From an uncultured Eubacterium sp. (lineage in GTDB: Bacteria > Bacillota > Clostridia > Lachnospirales > Lachnospiraceae): a DNA stretch of 8,646 nucleotides. The translations under genes and the position numbers were made by a program. The notes under the pieces were generated by a model. It searched no databases. It saw nothing but the letters and a program-made list of their open reading frames with translations, and was not told the origin of the DNA. Position 1 is the stretch's first letter. The number at the start of each line of letters is the position of its first letter. Positions 1 to 5,598 of the stretch are shown here, one piece after another. The DNA lies in assembly GCA_900548465.1 (NCBI GenBank), contig URKY01000070.1:1-8646 (forward strand), given 5' to 3'.

Positions 1-93
1 CTAACGCACAAAAAAAGTACCACCCCAGGCAATTTAATGTCCGAAACGGTACCCGTAAGTGCGCCTCCAGGGGCTCGAACCCTGCACACCCTG
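1..93. repeat. 93-bp direct repeat, copy 1 (oriT/att candidate)
   Basis: The segment is identical to 5322-5414 except for T56 versus C5377. Homology could extend left of the window. Positions 55-65 read GTAAGTGCGCC, matching the nic core I recall for MOBQ plasmids (TAAGTGCG/CCCT in the pIP501 and pSK41 type). Positions 17-21 and 48-52 form a GTACC/GGTAC stem just before it. On the minus strand 59-93 forms a tRNA-like 3' end with T-stem CAGGG/CCCTG, loop TTCGAGC and acceptor strand GAGGCGC-A. The two copies diverge right after this tRNA-like block. Confidence 0.9.
38..66 (+). other. Candidate origin of transfer (nic region), copy 1
   Basis: GTAAGTGCGCC at 55-65 agrees with the nic core of MOBQ-type origins, where the cut falls after GTGCG; the predicted nick is between 63 and 64. 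A small CCG-AAA-CGG hairpin (41-49) lies just 5' of it, as hairpins do in known oriTs. The nearest visible relaxase is far away, but a module left of the window is implied by the layout. The nic match is from memory, and the alternative explanation is a tRNA-derived att scar. Confidence 0.45.
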
Positions 94-95
94 TG

Positions 96-522
96 ACCAT
101 TGGTGGATTTTATGAGGTTTTATTTAAGTTCAAAGATTGTCATATAATGTATCGCAATCCCTTTATTCATCGGCAGTTCAAGTGTTATAACCTGTTAAAG
201 AAATTTAGTAACAAAACATAATATTTTTTAAAAAGTAGAAAAATTTGTGTGCAAGATTTTTGTTGTCGGAGCCTGTGTTGTACAAAAGTTCGTTTATAGA
301 AATTCGGTTATTGAATTTATTTACAATAAATTTTTAACCTTGTTAACATGATTTATATCTCTAATGTAATCATTATTAACCATGTTGATTTTTAAAATTT
401 AAGCAATATAAAAGCCAGCACATTAAAATGCTGGCTAATAACAAAAAATTATATTGTAAAAGAAACCTCTTTCAATTTTCTACTCTAATTTCTAATTAAA
501 ATCTATTATTTTATACAATCTT
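96..522. other. Non-coding stretch with decayed left-end sequence
   Basis: I see no convincing gene here. Positions 150-175 (GCAATCCCTTTATTCATC) resemble 5474-5493, part of the terminator downstream of the unit 2 cargo, so this looks like a degenerate relic of the same left-end sequence; its hairpin no longer pairs. GTTCAAGTG at 177-185 also recurs near 5549. The rest is AT-rich and featureless, apart from the terminator at 405-436. The longest minus-strand open frame is about 20 codons. Confidence 0.5.
405..436 (-). terminator. Rho-independent terminator of the bacteriocin-like operon
   Basis: AGCCAGCA (413-420) and TGCTGGCT (429-436) form a perfect 8-bp stem with an 8-nt loop. Read on the minus strand the stem is followed by TTTTATATTG (403-412), a T-rich tail. 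It lies about 90 bp downstream of the last gene (523-690). The plus strand has no T-run after the stem, so it acts leftward. Confidence 0.75.
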
Positions 523-690
523 CTATACAAAGAATGATGAAATTAGTACTATTACAATTCCTATAATTGACATAGATAGTCCCAAAATTACAAATTTATC
601 TAAACTCTCTTTTTTTGCACGTGTCACCTGTTCAAGCCAAAGACAAACAAAACCAATGACAAGCGCAACTAATAAACTTCTATTTTCCAT
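523..690 (-). CDS. 55-aa two-helix membrane peptide, candidate immunity protein
   Basis: This is a 55-residue reading frame starting with ATG at 690-688 and ending with TAG at 525-523. Its ATG overlaps the TAA stop of the upstream secreted-protein gene by one base (TAATG), so translation is probably coupled. AAGGAG lies about 15 nt upstream, inside the end of that gene, which is rather far for direct initiation. The product has two hydrophobic segments (about residues 5-20 and 33-54) joined by a charged loop containing RAKKES and DK. Small two-helix membrane peptides directly downstream of a bacteriocin-like gene are often immunity proteins; I recognise no family, so that role is inference from position and shape. 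Confidence 0.65.
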   Translation of the reverse strand: MENRSLLVALVIGFVCLWLEQVTRAKKESLDKFVILGLSMSIIGIVIVLISSFFV

Positions 691-1682
691 TAAAATGAAC
701 AATTACTCCTTATATCTGAAATACCTATTAAATCTGCGCCGAATCCTGCCAATCCCGAGCCAAAGTCTGACCATTTAATTTTTGTCCACCATTTACCTCC
801 TAATTTTTTGCTAGCTTTTATCGCTGCAATGATTCCTTTAGCCGCTTTTCTAACTCCTCCAGCAGCCTTAATTGCCTTTTTTATTTTAACTATTTTAGCC
901 GCCGTAAAAATAGTAGTCCCGATAACCCACAAAACTGTTCCTGCACATTTTGTAACCTGCCAAAATGACGGATCTGCAACAACAGGAAAAGCAGTATTTT
1001 CATCAAAATCAATATGCTGAATAATTTTGTTGCCCTCTATTACATAATAAGTATTTAACTCATTACCATTTGCATCTTTTGCCCAAGGGGCATCTATTAT
1101 AGATATAATTTGATTTGTATTATCTACTAAATATACTTCACCAGTATCATATTCATCACCTAAATATTCAGCCGCCGAAATTAATTTGCAACCTTCATCA
1201 AGATTATACTCAAAAGAGTAATCTTTTTGTGCATTAGCATCATCAATAACGATAGTAGTTCTATAACCTTCAAAGTTAACAGAATCATTTGATTCTTGTA
1301 AACTTTGAACTCCAATAGTAATATTTTCGTCTGAATTTTGATACATTACAATACCTGAATCCGAAACATATGCTTCACTATTTTTCACTTCCTCTGGTAA
1401 TTGCATTCCTGTTGTATTTCCTAAACCATCATCAATAATAATCTCATCATTTGAACTTTCAGGAATTTTTACAAGAGCCTCATTGCCATCAGCTATTACT
1501 GCATATTTTGAACTACTATTATAATCTAAATTAGCATCTTCTGTACCTGTGACATCAATTATTGACTGCGCATTATCTTCTAACCCTCTTGAAACTTCAT
1601 TTGCATTAGCAATACTGCAATCACATGTAAACACTGCTAACGCACAAACCATTGAAATAATTTTCTTAGTAAATTTCTTCAT
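690..1682 (-). CDS. Secreted bacteriocin/toxin-like protein with PVVADP motif
   Basis: I prefer the ATG at 1682, giving 330 aa, because GGAGG lies 5 nt upstream; a further in-frame ATG at 1694 would put that ribosome binding site inside the coding region. Residues 1-27 are a signal peptide: KK-rich start, hydrophobic core, cleavage after ANA. Residues 28-230 are acidic and Asn/Asp-rich, with beta-type sequence. FPVVADP at 232-238 resembles a motif I recall from secreted Gram-positive proteins in which a short variable C-terminus follows. The last 90 residues change character: a hydrophobic segment (247-261), then a Lys/Ala/Gly-rich cationic amphipathic stretch (262-297), a WW pair and a C-terminal Cys (C328). 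C246 and C328 could form a disulfide, which fits the CPDC thioredoxin encoded just upstream. A membrane-active C-terminal toxin behind an acidic pro-region is my inference. I cannot name the family. Confidence 0.8.
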   Translation of the reverse strand: MKKFTKKIISMVCALAVFTCDCSIANANEVSRGLEDNAQSIIDVTGTEDANLDYNSSSKYAVIADGNEALVKIPESSNDEIIIDDGLGNTTGMQLPEEVKNSEAYVSDSGIVMYQNSDENITIGVQSLQESNDSVNFEGYRTTIVIDDANAQKDYSFEYNLDEGCKLISAAEYLGDEYDTGEVYLVDNTNQIISIIDAPWAKDANGNELNTYYVIEGNKIIQHIDFDENTAFPVVADPSFWQVTKCAGTVLWVIGTTIFTAAKIVKIKKAIKAAGGVRKAAKGIIAAIKASKKLGGKWWTKIKWSDFGSGLAGFGADLIGISDIRSNCSF

Positions 1683-1696
1683 AATATCCTCCATAA

Positions 1697-2212
1697 TTAA
1701 TTTTGAAATAAATCTTTGTCTAAATTTTCCAAATCATCTTTAACAAGACAATTATAAACAGTAGTGATTTTTCCCTTGTCTATATGAATAATTGATGGTA
1801 TTTCTGTTATGCCTATTTCCTCCATAAATTTTTTCATATTACTTTTTTCACTAGCTTTGCATTCAGTATTAAAATAATATATTTTCAAATTATTATCTTT
1901 TAATTTTTCTAATAATTGTGGATAATAATCCTGACAATCTGGACAAGAAGGTCTTCCTATGTATATCCATGCATCTTTTTTGTCAGTTTGAAAATCATAA
2001 ATTTCTTTTCGGGAAATAATTACTAAATAATCTGCATTATTCTCTTGAATAAGGGTTTCTTTTTCAATCGCTTTAAAATTACTACTGTTTTCTTTTTTAC
2101 TAAATTTAATGCAAAGTATCATCCCTAAAAAAAATATCAACAACAATACTATTATCTTAATATGTTTTCCAGTTCTAATATAATTGTCCTCCTCTGTTTT
2201 GTATTTTTTCAA
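1697..2212 (-). CDS. Membrane-anchored thioredoxin-like protein (PedC/BrcD-type bacteriocin accessory)
   Basis: The frame encodes up to 171 aa: a short cytoplasmic N-terminus, one transmembrane helix (about 17-36) and an extracytoplasmic thioredoxin fold. The active site is GRPSCPDC (C90 and C93), with the cis-proline in ITEIPS (P139). The context resembles bacteriocin transport accessory proteins of the PedC/BrcD type, thought to assist disulfide formation in secreted bacteriocins. The next gene downstream (14 nt away) encodes a secreted protein with possible disulfide cysteines. The start is uncertain. The TTG at 2212 has no ribosome binding site and lies only about 12 nt from the predicted transcription start. 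A perfect AGGAGG (2188-2193) instead sits 8 nt before an in-frame ATT (2179), which would give 160 aa starting just before the transmembrane helix. Confidence 0.8.
   Translation of the reverse strand: MKKYKTEEDNYIRTGKHIKIIVLLLIFFLGMILCIKFSKKENSSNFKAIEKETLIQENNADYLVIISRKEIYDFQTDKKDAWIYIGRPSCPDCQDYYPQLLEKLKDNNLKIYYFNTECKASEKSNMKKFMEEIGITEIPSIIHIDKGKITTVYNCLVKDDLENLDKDLFQN
2188..2193 (-). promoter_or_regulatory. Ribosome binding site pointing to an ATT start
   Basis: AGGAGG on the minus strand stands 8 nt upstream of an in-frame ATT codon (2179-2177) of the thioredoxin-like gene. No ATG, GTG or TTG lies at a proper distance in that frame. Either the gene uses a rare ATT initiation codon, or its original ATG has mutated. 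Confidence 0.5.
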
Positions 2213-2227
2213 AGCTTCGAAGCTTTG
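2210..2227. promoter_or_regulatory. 18-bp perfect palindrome at the transcription start (operator candidate)
   Basis: CAAAGCTTCGAAGCTTTG reads the same on both strands. It begins 3 bp downstream of the -10 box of the bacteriocin-like operon and spans the predicted transcription start. That is a classic position for a repressor dimer site. As RNA, only half would be transcribed from the predicted start, so a DNA-binding site is more likely than an mRNA hairpin. No regulator gene is visible in the window. Confidence 0.55.
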
Positions 2228-2230
2228 CTG

Positions 2231-2259
2231 ATTATATGCTCTATCATTATTTTATTCAA
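2231..2259 (-). promoter_or_regulatory. Sigma-A-type promoter of the bacteriocin-like operon
   Basis: On the minus strand the -35 box TTGAAT (2259-2254) and consensus -10 box TATAAT (2236-2231) are separated by exactly 17 bp. AT-rich sequence lies upstream. The start is predicted near 2222-2225. The promoter sits just past the terminator of the truncated kinase gene, so the three-gene operon is transcribed independently of it. Confidence 0.8.
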
Positions 2260-2278
2260 TAGATTTTACACAAACGTT

Positions 2279-2307
2279 AAAAAAAACGACATAAACGTCG
2301 TTTTTTT
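2279..2307 (-). terminator. Bidirectional Rho-independent terminator at the kinase gene end
   Basis: CGAC (2287-2290) and GTCG (2297-2300) with flanking A8 and T7 tracts form a hairpin with a 6-nt loop. In the minus direction it ends in eight Ts and terminates the truncated kinase gene, whose stop codon (2308-2306) lies inside the hairpin. The symmetric tracts would also serve the plus direction. It insulates the kinase from the operon promoter at 2231-2259. Confidence 0.75.
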
Positions 2308-3307
2308 ACATGGATGCAAAATTGTAAGCACTAATATTACACTGTGAAGGAAAATGCCCGGCTACATTTATTTTTATATTTTTACTCTTTGCTTCTGCAA
2401 AAGCTTTATTTAGAACAGCATTAACGATATCATTTCCCACATTAATGCTGCTCCCCAGATCATCTACTTTTCCAATAATATCCTGAAAATACTCCTCAAA
2501 CTCTTGGTCTCTTCCTTCTTGCTTTAATTTATTTAAGAAATAAAGATGTCCTCTGATATCATGTCTGAATTTTTTTGTTTCCTTTTCTCTCTCATTCAAA
2601 TATTCATACTGTTTTACCTGTTCCTCAAGATACTGTTTAATAATTAATTCTTTTTCTTTGTGTATATTTCTTGAAACCAACAGTAATATTACACATGCCA
2701 TTTGTATCAATAGTCCTATGGTTACCGATATGTATATAATGATATATGCAATTTTATTTTGATATGCAATTTCTTCAAGAGTGACACGGGTCATCAACGC
2801 TAATATGCAGAAATCTGCAAATAAATTTAATGTAAAAAGAGCCAGATACTTTATATGAACCTTTCTTATGCCTTCATCTGTTATTCTTCTTAAAAGTATA
2901 CTTACCATACTAATAAAACTCAATGATAACAATGCCGCAAAAAGATTTTCTAAAGAATCATTATTATAATTTATGACTGCGCTTGCTATATCTACCAGTA
3001 AAATTGACAACATGTCAAGTATTTCTACAATAACAGATACCCATATAGCACATACAATTATTTTCTTATTCTTTTCTTCATAACATATTTGCATGATTAT
3101 TACAACGCATAACAAATAGATTATTAATGCGATTGTCTGGCTTTTTATCACACTAATAATCAGTGAAACAACAACGGATACTATCAGTATTTTTAGATAC
3201 CTATATTTATCACCTGTTTTTTCTCTTAACTTCAAATAAACTTTACATATCAACACTATCCCTAGTATATGTAAAATATCAGTAATGACTTTACAAAGTA
3301 TACTCAT
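2306..3307 (-). pseudogene. AgrC-like sensor histidine kinase lacking the ATPase domain
   Basis: The 333-aa product has about six or seven membrane helices (residues 1-212), then a coiled linker and a dimerization/phosphoacceptor region with the HPK10-type motif FRHDIRGHL (H249). The start of the GHKL part is present (GNDIVNAVLN, about 291-300), but the family pattern stops at residue 328. Five unrelated residues follow before a stop inside a terminator. The N box and G boxes that bind ATP are absent, and AgrC-type kinases normally run about 100 residues further. It can sense at best but cannot autophosphorylate. No AgrD, AgrB or LytTR regulator is in the window. The ATG at 3307 has GGGAGG 6 nt upstream. 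The N-terminal two thirds is paralogous to the gene at 7132-8256. Confidence 0.8.
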
Positions 3308-3314
3308 TATTCCT

Positions 3315-3365
3315 CCCAGATTGTAAAATATAATATATAATTATAGCATATTTTAGCAATCTGGG
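3315..3365. promoter_or_regulatory. 51-bp inverted repeat over the kinase promoter and ribosome binding site
   Basis: CCCAGATTG (3315-3323) and CAATCTGGG (3357-3365) are perfect inverted arms. The inner parts TAAAATAT (3324-3331) and ATATTTTA (3348-3355) also pair, with one extra G at 3356. A minus-strand TATAAT (3345-3340) lies between the arms, with a weak -35 (TTCCCA, 3367-3362, 16-bp spacer) under the right arm. The left arm overlaps the GGGAGG of the kinase gene. Arm centres are 42 bp apart, about four helical turns, compatible with a looping regulator or with a small palindromic insertion. Confidence 0.55.
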
Positions 3366-3405
3366 AAATTTATGGTTATTTGCTTAAAACCAACTAAAAA
3401 ACCAC

Positions 3406-4122
3406 TTATACCATCTTCCAAACAAAGGTAAATCCTTTCCGTATATACTTTTGTATTGCCCGGACAACTGATAGGATACCTTTTTTATTTTTTCTGTAAA
3501 TAGTTTTTGCACCAACGTTGATTTTTTTTACGTAAACGTTTGATAAGTTCATTATATCTTCTTCAATTTTTTCTTTCTCCGCTCTTGCAGCCACTTTTCC
3601 TTCCAGTAACTCATCCATTTCTTTCATAGTTACATCAAACAACTCTGCATCAAATTCTTTACCGTAAATATCCGTAAGCTCGACTCTTGCCTGCTTATTC
3701 ATCTCCGATCTGATTTTATAACGTTCTTCTGAAACTTTTTTTGTATCCTCCGGCTCAACTTTATCCTTTGCAATATCATATTCCAGATATGCAATAGCCT
3801 GATTCCTTTCAATCTTATCTGCCATCTTTTCCAGTCTTGATATTACATTGCCATACCGCTCTTTATTTTCGATACATTCTTCCATTTCATACATGGAATA
3901 CATCTTATAAAATTGTGGCAAATCCCTTAACTGTCTGTCTATCTGATAAAGCTCCATCTGAACTTCTCTTAACGCTTCCCCTGCCTGTTCCTTGCGTTTT
4001 TTCTTTTACTTTCTGGCATTAACCACCGTTTCATAGGAACGCTTTTCTTCGTTTAATCGTTCTCTCTTTCTAATCAGGTCGTATGCTCTTTTAATAACAT
4101 CCATATCCTTTGGGACAAATTT
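3406..4122 (-). pseudogene. C-terminal part of the relaxase frame, separated by two stop codons
   Basis: The frame follows the relaxase stop (TGA, 4125-4123) in phase: six codons, then MDVIKRAYDL and a charged helical region. A second in-frame stop TAA (4008-4006) follows, after which the frame is open to 3406 (183 aa from the ATG at 3957). The residues across both stops form one continuous Lys/Glu-rich, coiled-coil-like sequence of the kind that forms the C-terminal half of MobA/MobL relaxases. I therefore read it as the disabled tail of one 557-codon gene rather than a separate mobC. The ATG at 4104 has AAAGG only 2 nt upstream, too close for good initiation. A short degenerate copy of its 3' end recurs at 8400-8440. 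Confidence 0.7.
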
Positions 4123-5079
4123 TCAGAACTGTTCAATCTTTTTATCATTATCCTTTTCTGAATACACAATGCACAAAAGATTTTTTCTTAACTGTTCCAG
4201 ATTTCTTGCAACTTTGATGACTTTATCCTTAACACTTTGTGCCAACTGCTTTGCTTCTTCCTTGAGTTTTAAAATCTCTTCATTGCAGAACCGAATCATC
4301 TTATTAACCATTTTGATGTGTCTGTTGGCTTCCCCTCTGTCAGTTTTAATGTTCCTTTTCTCCATCTGGGATGCCACAGTTCCCAAATGCTTTGTCGGTA
4401 AAATTTCAAGTCCCTGCCGTTCATAAGAACGGTGGTCTATCCTCTCATCATGTCCTGACTTTTCAAGATATTTGTTACACAACTCCTCCCAGCTCATCCT
4501 CCATTTTTCAACGTTCCCCCTGTCATTCCAGTCCGTTGTCGGAACGGATTTGCATTTATACTGATGTTTCTTTTTGTCATAAATTTTCTCTCCATTCTCA
4601 TCAAGAATGTATTCTTTTTTCTGCTTACTTCCCCAACTTCTATCTTCATTAAACGGTCGGACTGTAAGCATGATATGAGCATGGGGATTACCGTCACCCT
4701 TATCATGAAAACAGATATTTGCAATCATTCCCTTGTCTACAAAGTTGCTATTGCAGAACTCATTTACAAGATTATACCCTTCCCTGAATTTCAATTCTTT
4801 TGGTATCGAAACCTCTATTTCTCTTGTAAGTTGTGCGTTTTTTGCTTTTTCAACTTTTTCAACGGCATCCCACAATCGGGAACGGTTATAATATTGAATT
4901 GGAGCATTCCTTGGTAATAAAATCTCTGTCATCACTACACCACGTTTTTTTGTGTAATCGTGAGTGATGCCATCGTAGTCACTGGTCATTTTTTCACCGC
5001 TTCTGTATGCAGCGGCTGCAACGGCAGATTTTCCTTTTCCTCTGGAAATCATCTTTACGGATAAATGGAAAATCGCCAT
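4123..5079 (-). CDS. mobA: MobA/MobL family MOBQ relaxase, N-terminal domain (truncated by nonsense codon)
   Basis: The 318-aa product holds a complete relaxase domain. Y25 in AAAAYRSGEK aligns with the catalytic Tyr25 of RSF1010 MobA. REIEVSIP (86-93) is the second motif. H125, H133 and H135 (HDKGDGNPHAH) form the metal-binding motif with the same 8 and 2 spacing as in MobA. It would nick DNA at oriT, stay bound to the 5' end and lead the strand through a type IV secretion channel supplied by another element. The ATG at 5079 has GAGGAGGGAG about 7 nt upstream. The product ends at a TGA after which the frame continues in phase, so the C-terminal helical region is lost. Nicking may survive. 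The only mobilization candidate sites nearby are the 93-bp repeats. Confidence 0.85.
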   Translation of the reverse strand: MAIFHLSVKMISRGKGKSAVAAAAYRSGEKMTSDYDGITHDYTKKRGVVMTEILLPRNAPIQYYNRSRLWDAVEKVEKAKNAQLTREIEVSIPKELKFREGYNLVNEFCNSNFVDKGMIANICFHDKGDGNPHAHIMLTVRPFNEDRSWGSKQKKEYILDENGEKIYDKKKHQYKCKSVPTTDWNDRGNVEKWRMSWEELCNKYLEKSGHDERIDHRSYERQGLEILPTKHLGTVASQMEKRNIKTDRGEANRHIKMVNKMIRFCNEEILKLKEEAKQLAQSVKDKVIKVARNLEQLRKNLLCIVYSEKDNDKKIEQF

Positions 5080-5123
5080 CTGTTTCTCCCTCCTCTGTAA
5101 TTTTTATTTCCGCGAGCAATGAG

Positions 5124-5320
5124 CCAATTGGACATGCACTACTTCTCACTTCACGGCATTCGCCTTGAATGATTTACTTTAATGAGTCACATACAGCTCT
5201 ATTACGCTTCGCTTCATTTCGCTGATGCGGCATTCGCCGCATCAAAATAAGAGAGCAGACTTTTCTCGGAATACAAGTATTCCTCTCTAAGTCTGCTCTC
5301 TTATTTATACGTGACTCATT
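5124..5320. other. Highly folded leader between relaxase and repeat
   Basis: Nested inverted repeats fill this leader. AATGAGTCAC (5181-5190) pairs with GTGACTCATT (5311-5320), enclosing two hairpins. One is GATGCGGC/GCCGCATC (5224-5231 and 5236-5243, loop ATTC). The other is a 17-bp perfect stem (5246-5262 and 5289-5305) topped by a second stem GGAATAC/GTATTCC (5268-5274 and 5277-5283). The closing arm directly abuts the 93-bp repeat. Such folding suits a single-strand recognition or conversion site beside oriT, or a terminator before the relaxase gene (a T-rich stretch follows the stem on the minus strand). A palindrome CCAATTGG lies at 5124-5131. Parts of the region recur at 8537-8646. Confidence 0.65.
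5246..5305. terminator. Long stem-loop, terminator-like on the minus strand
   Basis: The 17-bp perfect stem (5246-5262 with 5289-5305) has an inner 7-bp stem-loop and a 5x5 internal loop. Read leftward it is followed by TTTT (5245-5248 region), so it could stop transcription entering the relaxase leader from the repeat side. The stem is much longer than a typical terminator, so a role in transfer DNA structure is an equal alternative. Confidence 0.4.
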
Positions 5321-5321
5321 G

Positions 5322-5414
5322 CTAACGCACAAAAAAAGTACCACCCCAGGCAATTTAATGTCCGAAACGGTACCCGCAAGTGCGCCTCCAGGGGCTCGAA
5401 CCCTGCACACCCTG
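5322..5414. repeat. 93-bp direct repeat, copy 2 (oriT/att candidate)
   Basis: This is the second copy of the repeat at 1-93. It sits 243 bp upstream of the relaxase start and abuts the folded region 5181-5320. The only difference, C5377 instead of T56, falls in the nic-like core, which here reads GCAAGTGCGCC (5376-5386). The tRNA-like 3' end is at 5380-5414 on the minus strand. Beyond 5414 the two copies are unrelated for tens of bases, then share a weaker block (GCAATCCCTTT near 155 and 5475). Confidence 0.9.
5359..5387 (+). other. Candidate origin of transfer (nic region), copy 2
   Basis: GCAAGTGCGCC at 5376-5386 lies 297 bp upstream of the MOBQ relaxase start, a usual place for an oriT. 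The preceding CCG-AAA-CGG hairpin is at 5362-5370. Compared with copy 1 the core carries T to C at 5377, two bases 5' of the AGTGCG block. This may weaken relaxase recognition and fits the relaxase frame being broken. The predicted nick is between 5384 and 5385. Confidence 0.5.
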
Positions 5415-5464
5415 AAAGCCCTAGGGTATTTTATATCAGTTTATTATGCATTATTTTGTGTTAT

Positions 5465-5506
5465 AAAAATGCCCGCAATCCCTTTGTTTATCAGGCATTA
5501 CGGGCA
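5465..5506 (-). terminator. Rho-independent terminator downstream of the LRR gene
   Basis: TGCCCGCAAT (5470-5479) and ATTACGGGCA (5497-5506) form a 10-bp stem with one mismatch and a 17-nt loop. On the minus strand it is followed by TTTTTAT (5463-5469). It lies about 90 bp downstream of the gene at 5599-6018 and ends the unit 2 cargo transcripts. A degenerate relative without pairing lies at about 150-175. Confidence 0.7.
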
Positions 5507-5598
5507 ATATAAAACTTTATGGTATTTTATAATAAAATGTAAAAAGTTCAAGTGTTTGTGGGAAGGATTTTAGGTTTTTATTATGTATTTTCATTCCT

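Larger units (their letters stand above)
1..5414. mobile_element. Candidate integrated mobilizable unit 1
   Basis: The segment is bounded by two direct copies of a 93-bp repeat (1-93 and 5322-5414, one mismatch). It contains a MOBQ relaxase frame, a truncated AgrC-like sensor and a bacteriocin-like operon, all on the minus strand. No integrase, transposase or replication gene is visible, so this looks like an integrase-less (CIME/IME-type) or plasmid-derived unit in a tandem array rather than a self-sufficient element. The repeat copy near the relaxase promoter lies 243 bp from the relaxase start. The copy at 1-93 would stand in the same relation to a relaxase left of the window. The boundaries follow from the repeats; the mode of integration is inferred. 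Confidence 0.55.

Noticed and set aside
59..93. tRNA gene on the minus strand (T-arm and acceptor end)
   Set aside because: Only the 3' part is present: no D-arm, anticodon arm or matching 5' acceptor strand follows at 94-140 or at 5415-5460, and the CCA end is not encoded. It is a fragment, so it is reported as part of the repeat.
808..1020. 70-codon plus-strand frame with hydrophobic stretch
   Set aside because: It is the antisense of the Ala/Ile/Lys-rich C-terminus of the secreted protein, which explains its composition.
3406..3957. Independent mobC-type accessory gene
   Set aside because: The frame continues upstream in phase with the relaxase through two stop codons, and no good ribosome binding site precedes the ATG at 3957, so a broken relaxase tail is the simpler reading.
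4564..4917. 117-codon open frame on the plus strand
   Set aside because: It lies wholly antisense to the conserved relaxase domain, whose catalytic motifs are on the minus strand. The other plus-strand frames at 4169-4652 are likewise shadows.
5174..5410. 78-codon open frame on the minus strand across the hairpins and repeat
   Set aside because: It runs through the long inverted repeats, the nic-like core and the tRNA-like segment, has no ribosome binding site, and its sequence is dictated by structured DNA.
5470..5506. Integrase arm-type repeats shared by the two unit ends
   Set aside because: The shared GCAATCCCTTT block is part of a clear terminator hairpin in unit 2, so its relic in unit 1 is better explained as a decayed terminator than an integrase site.
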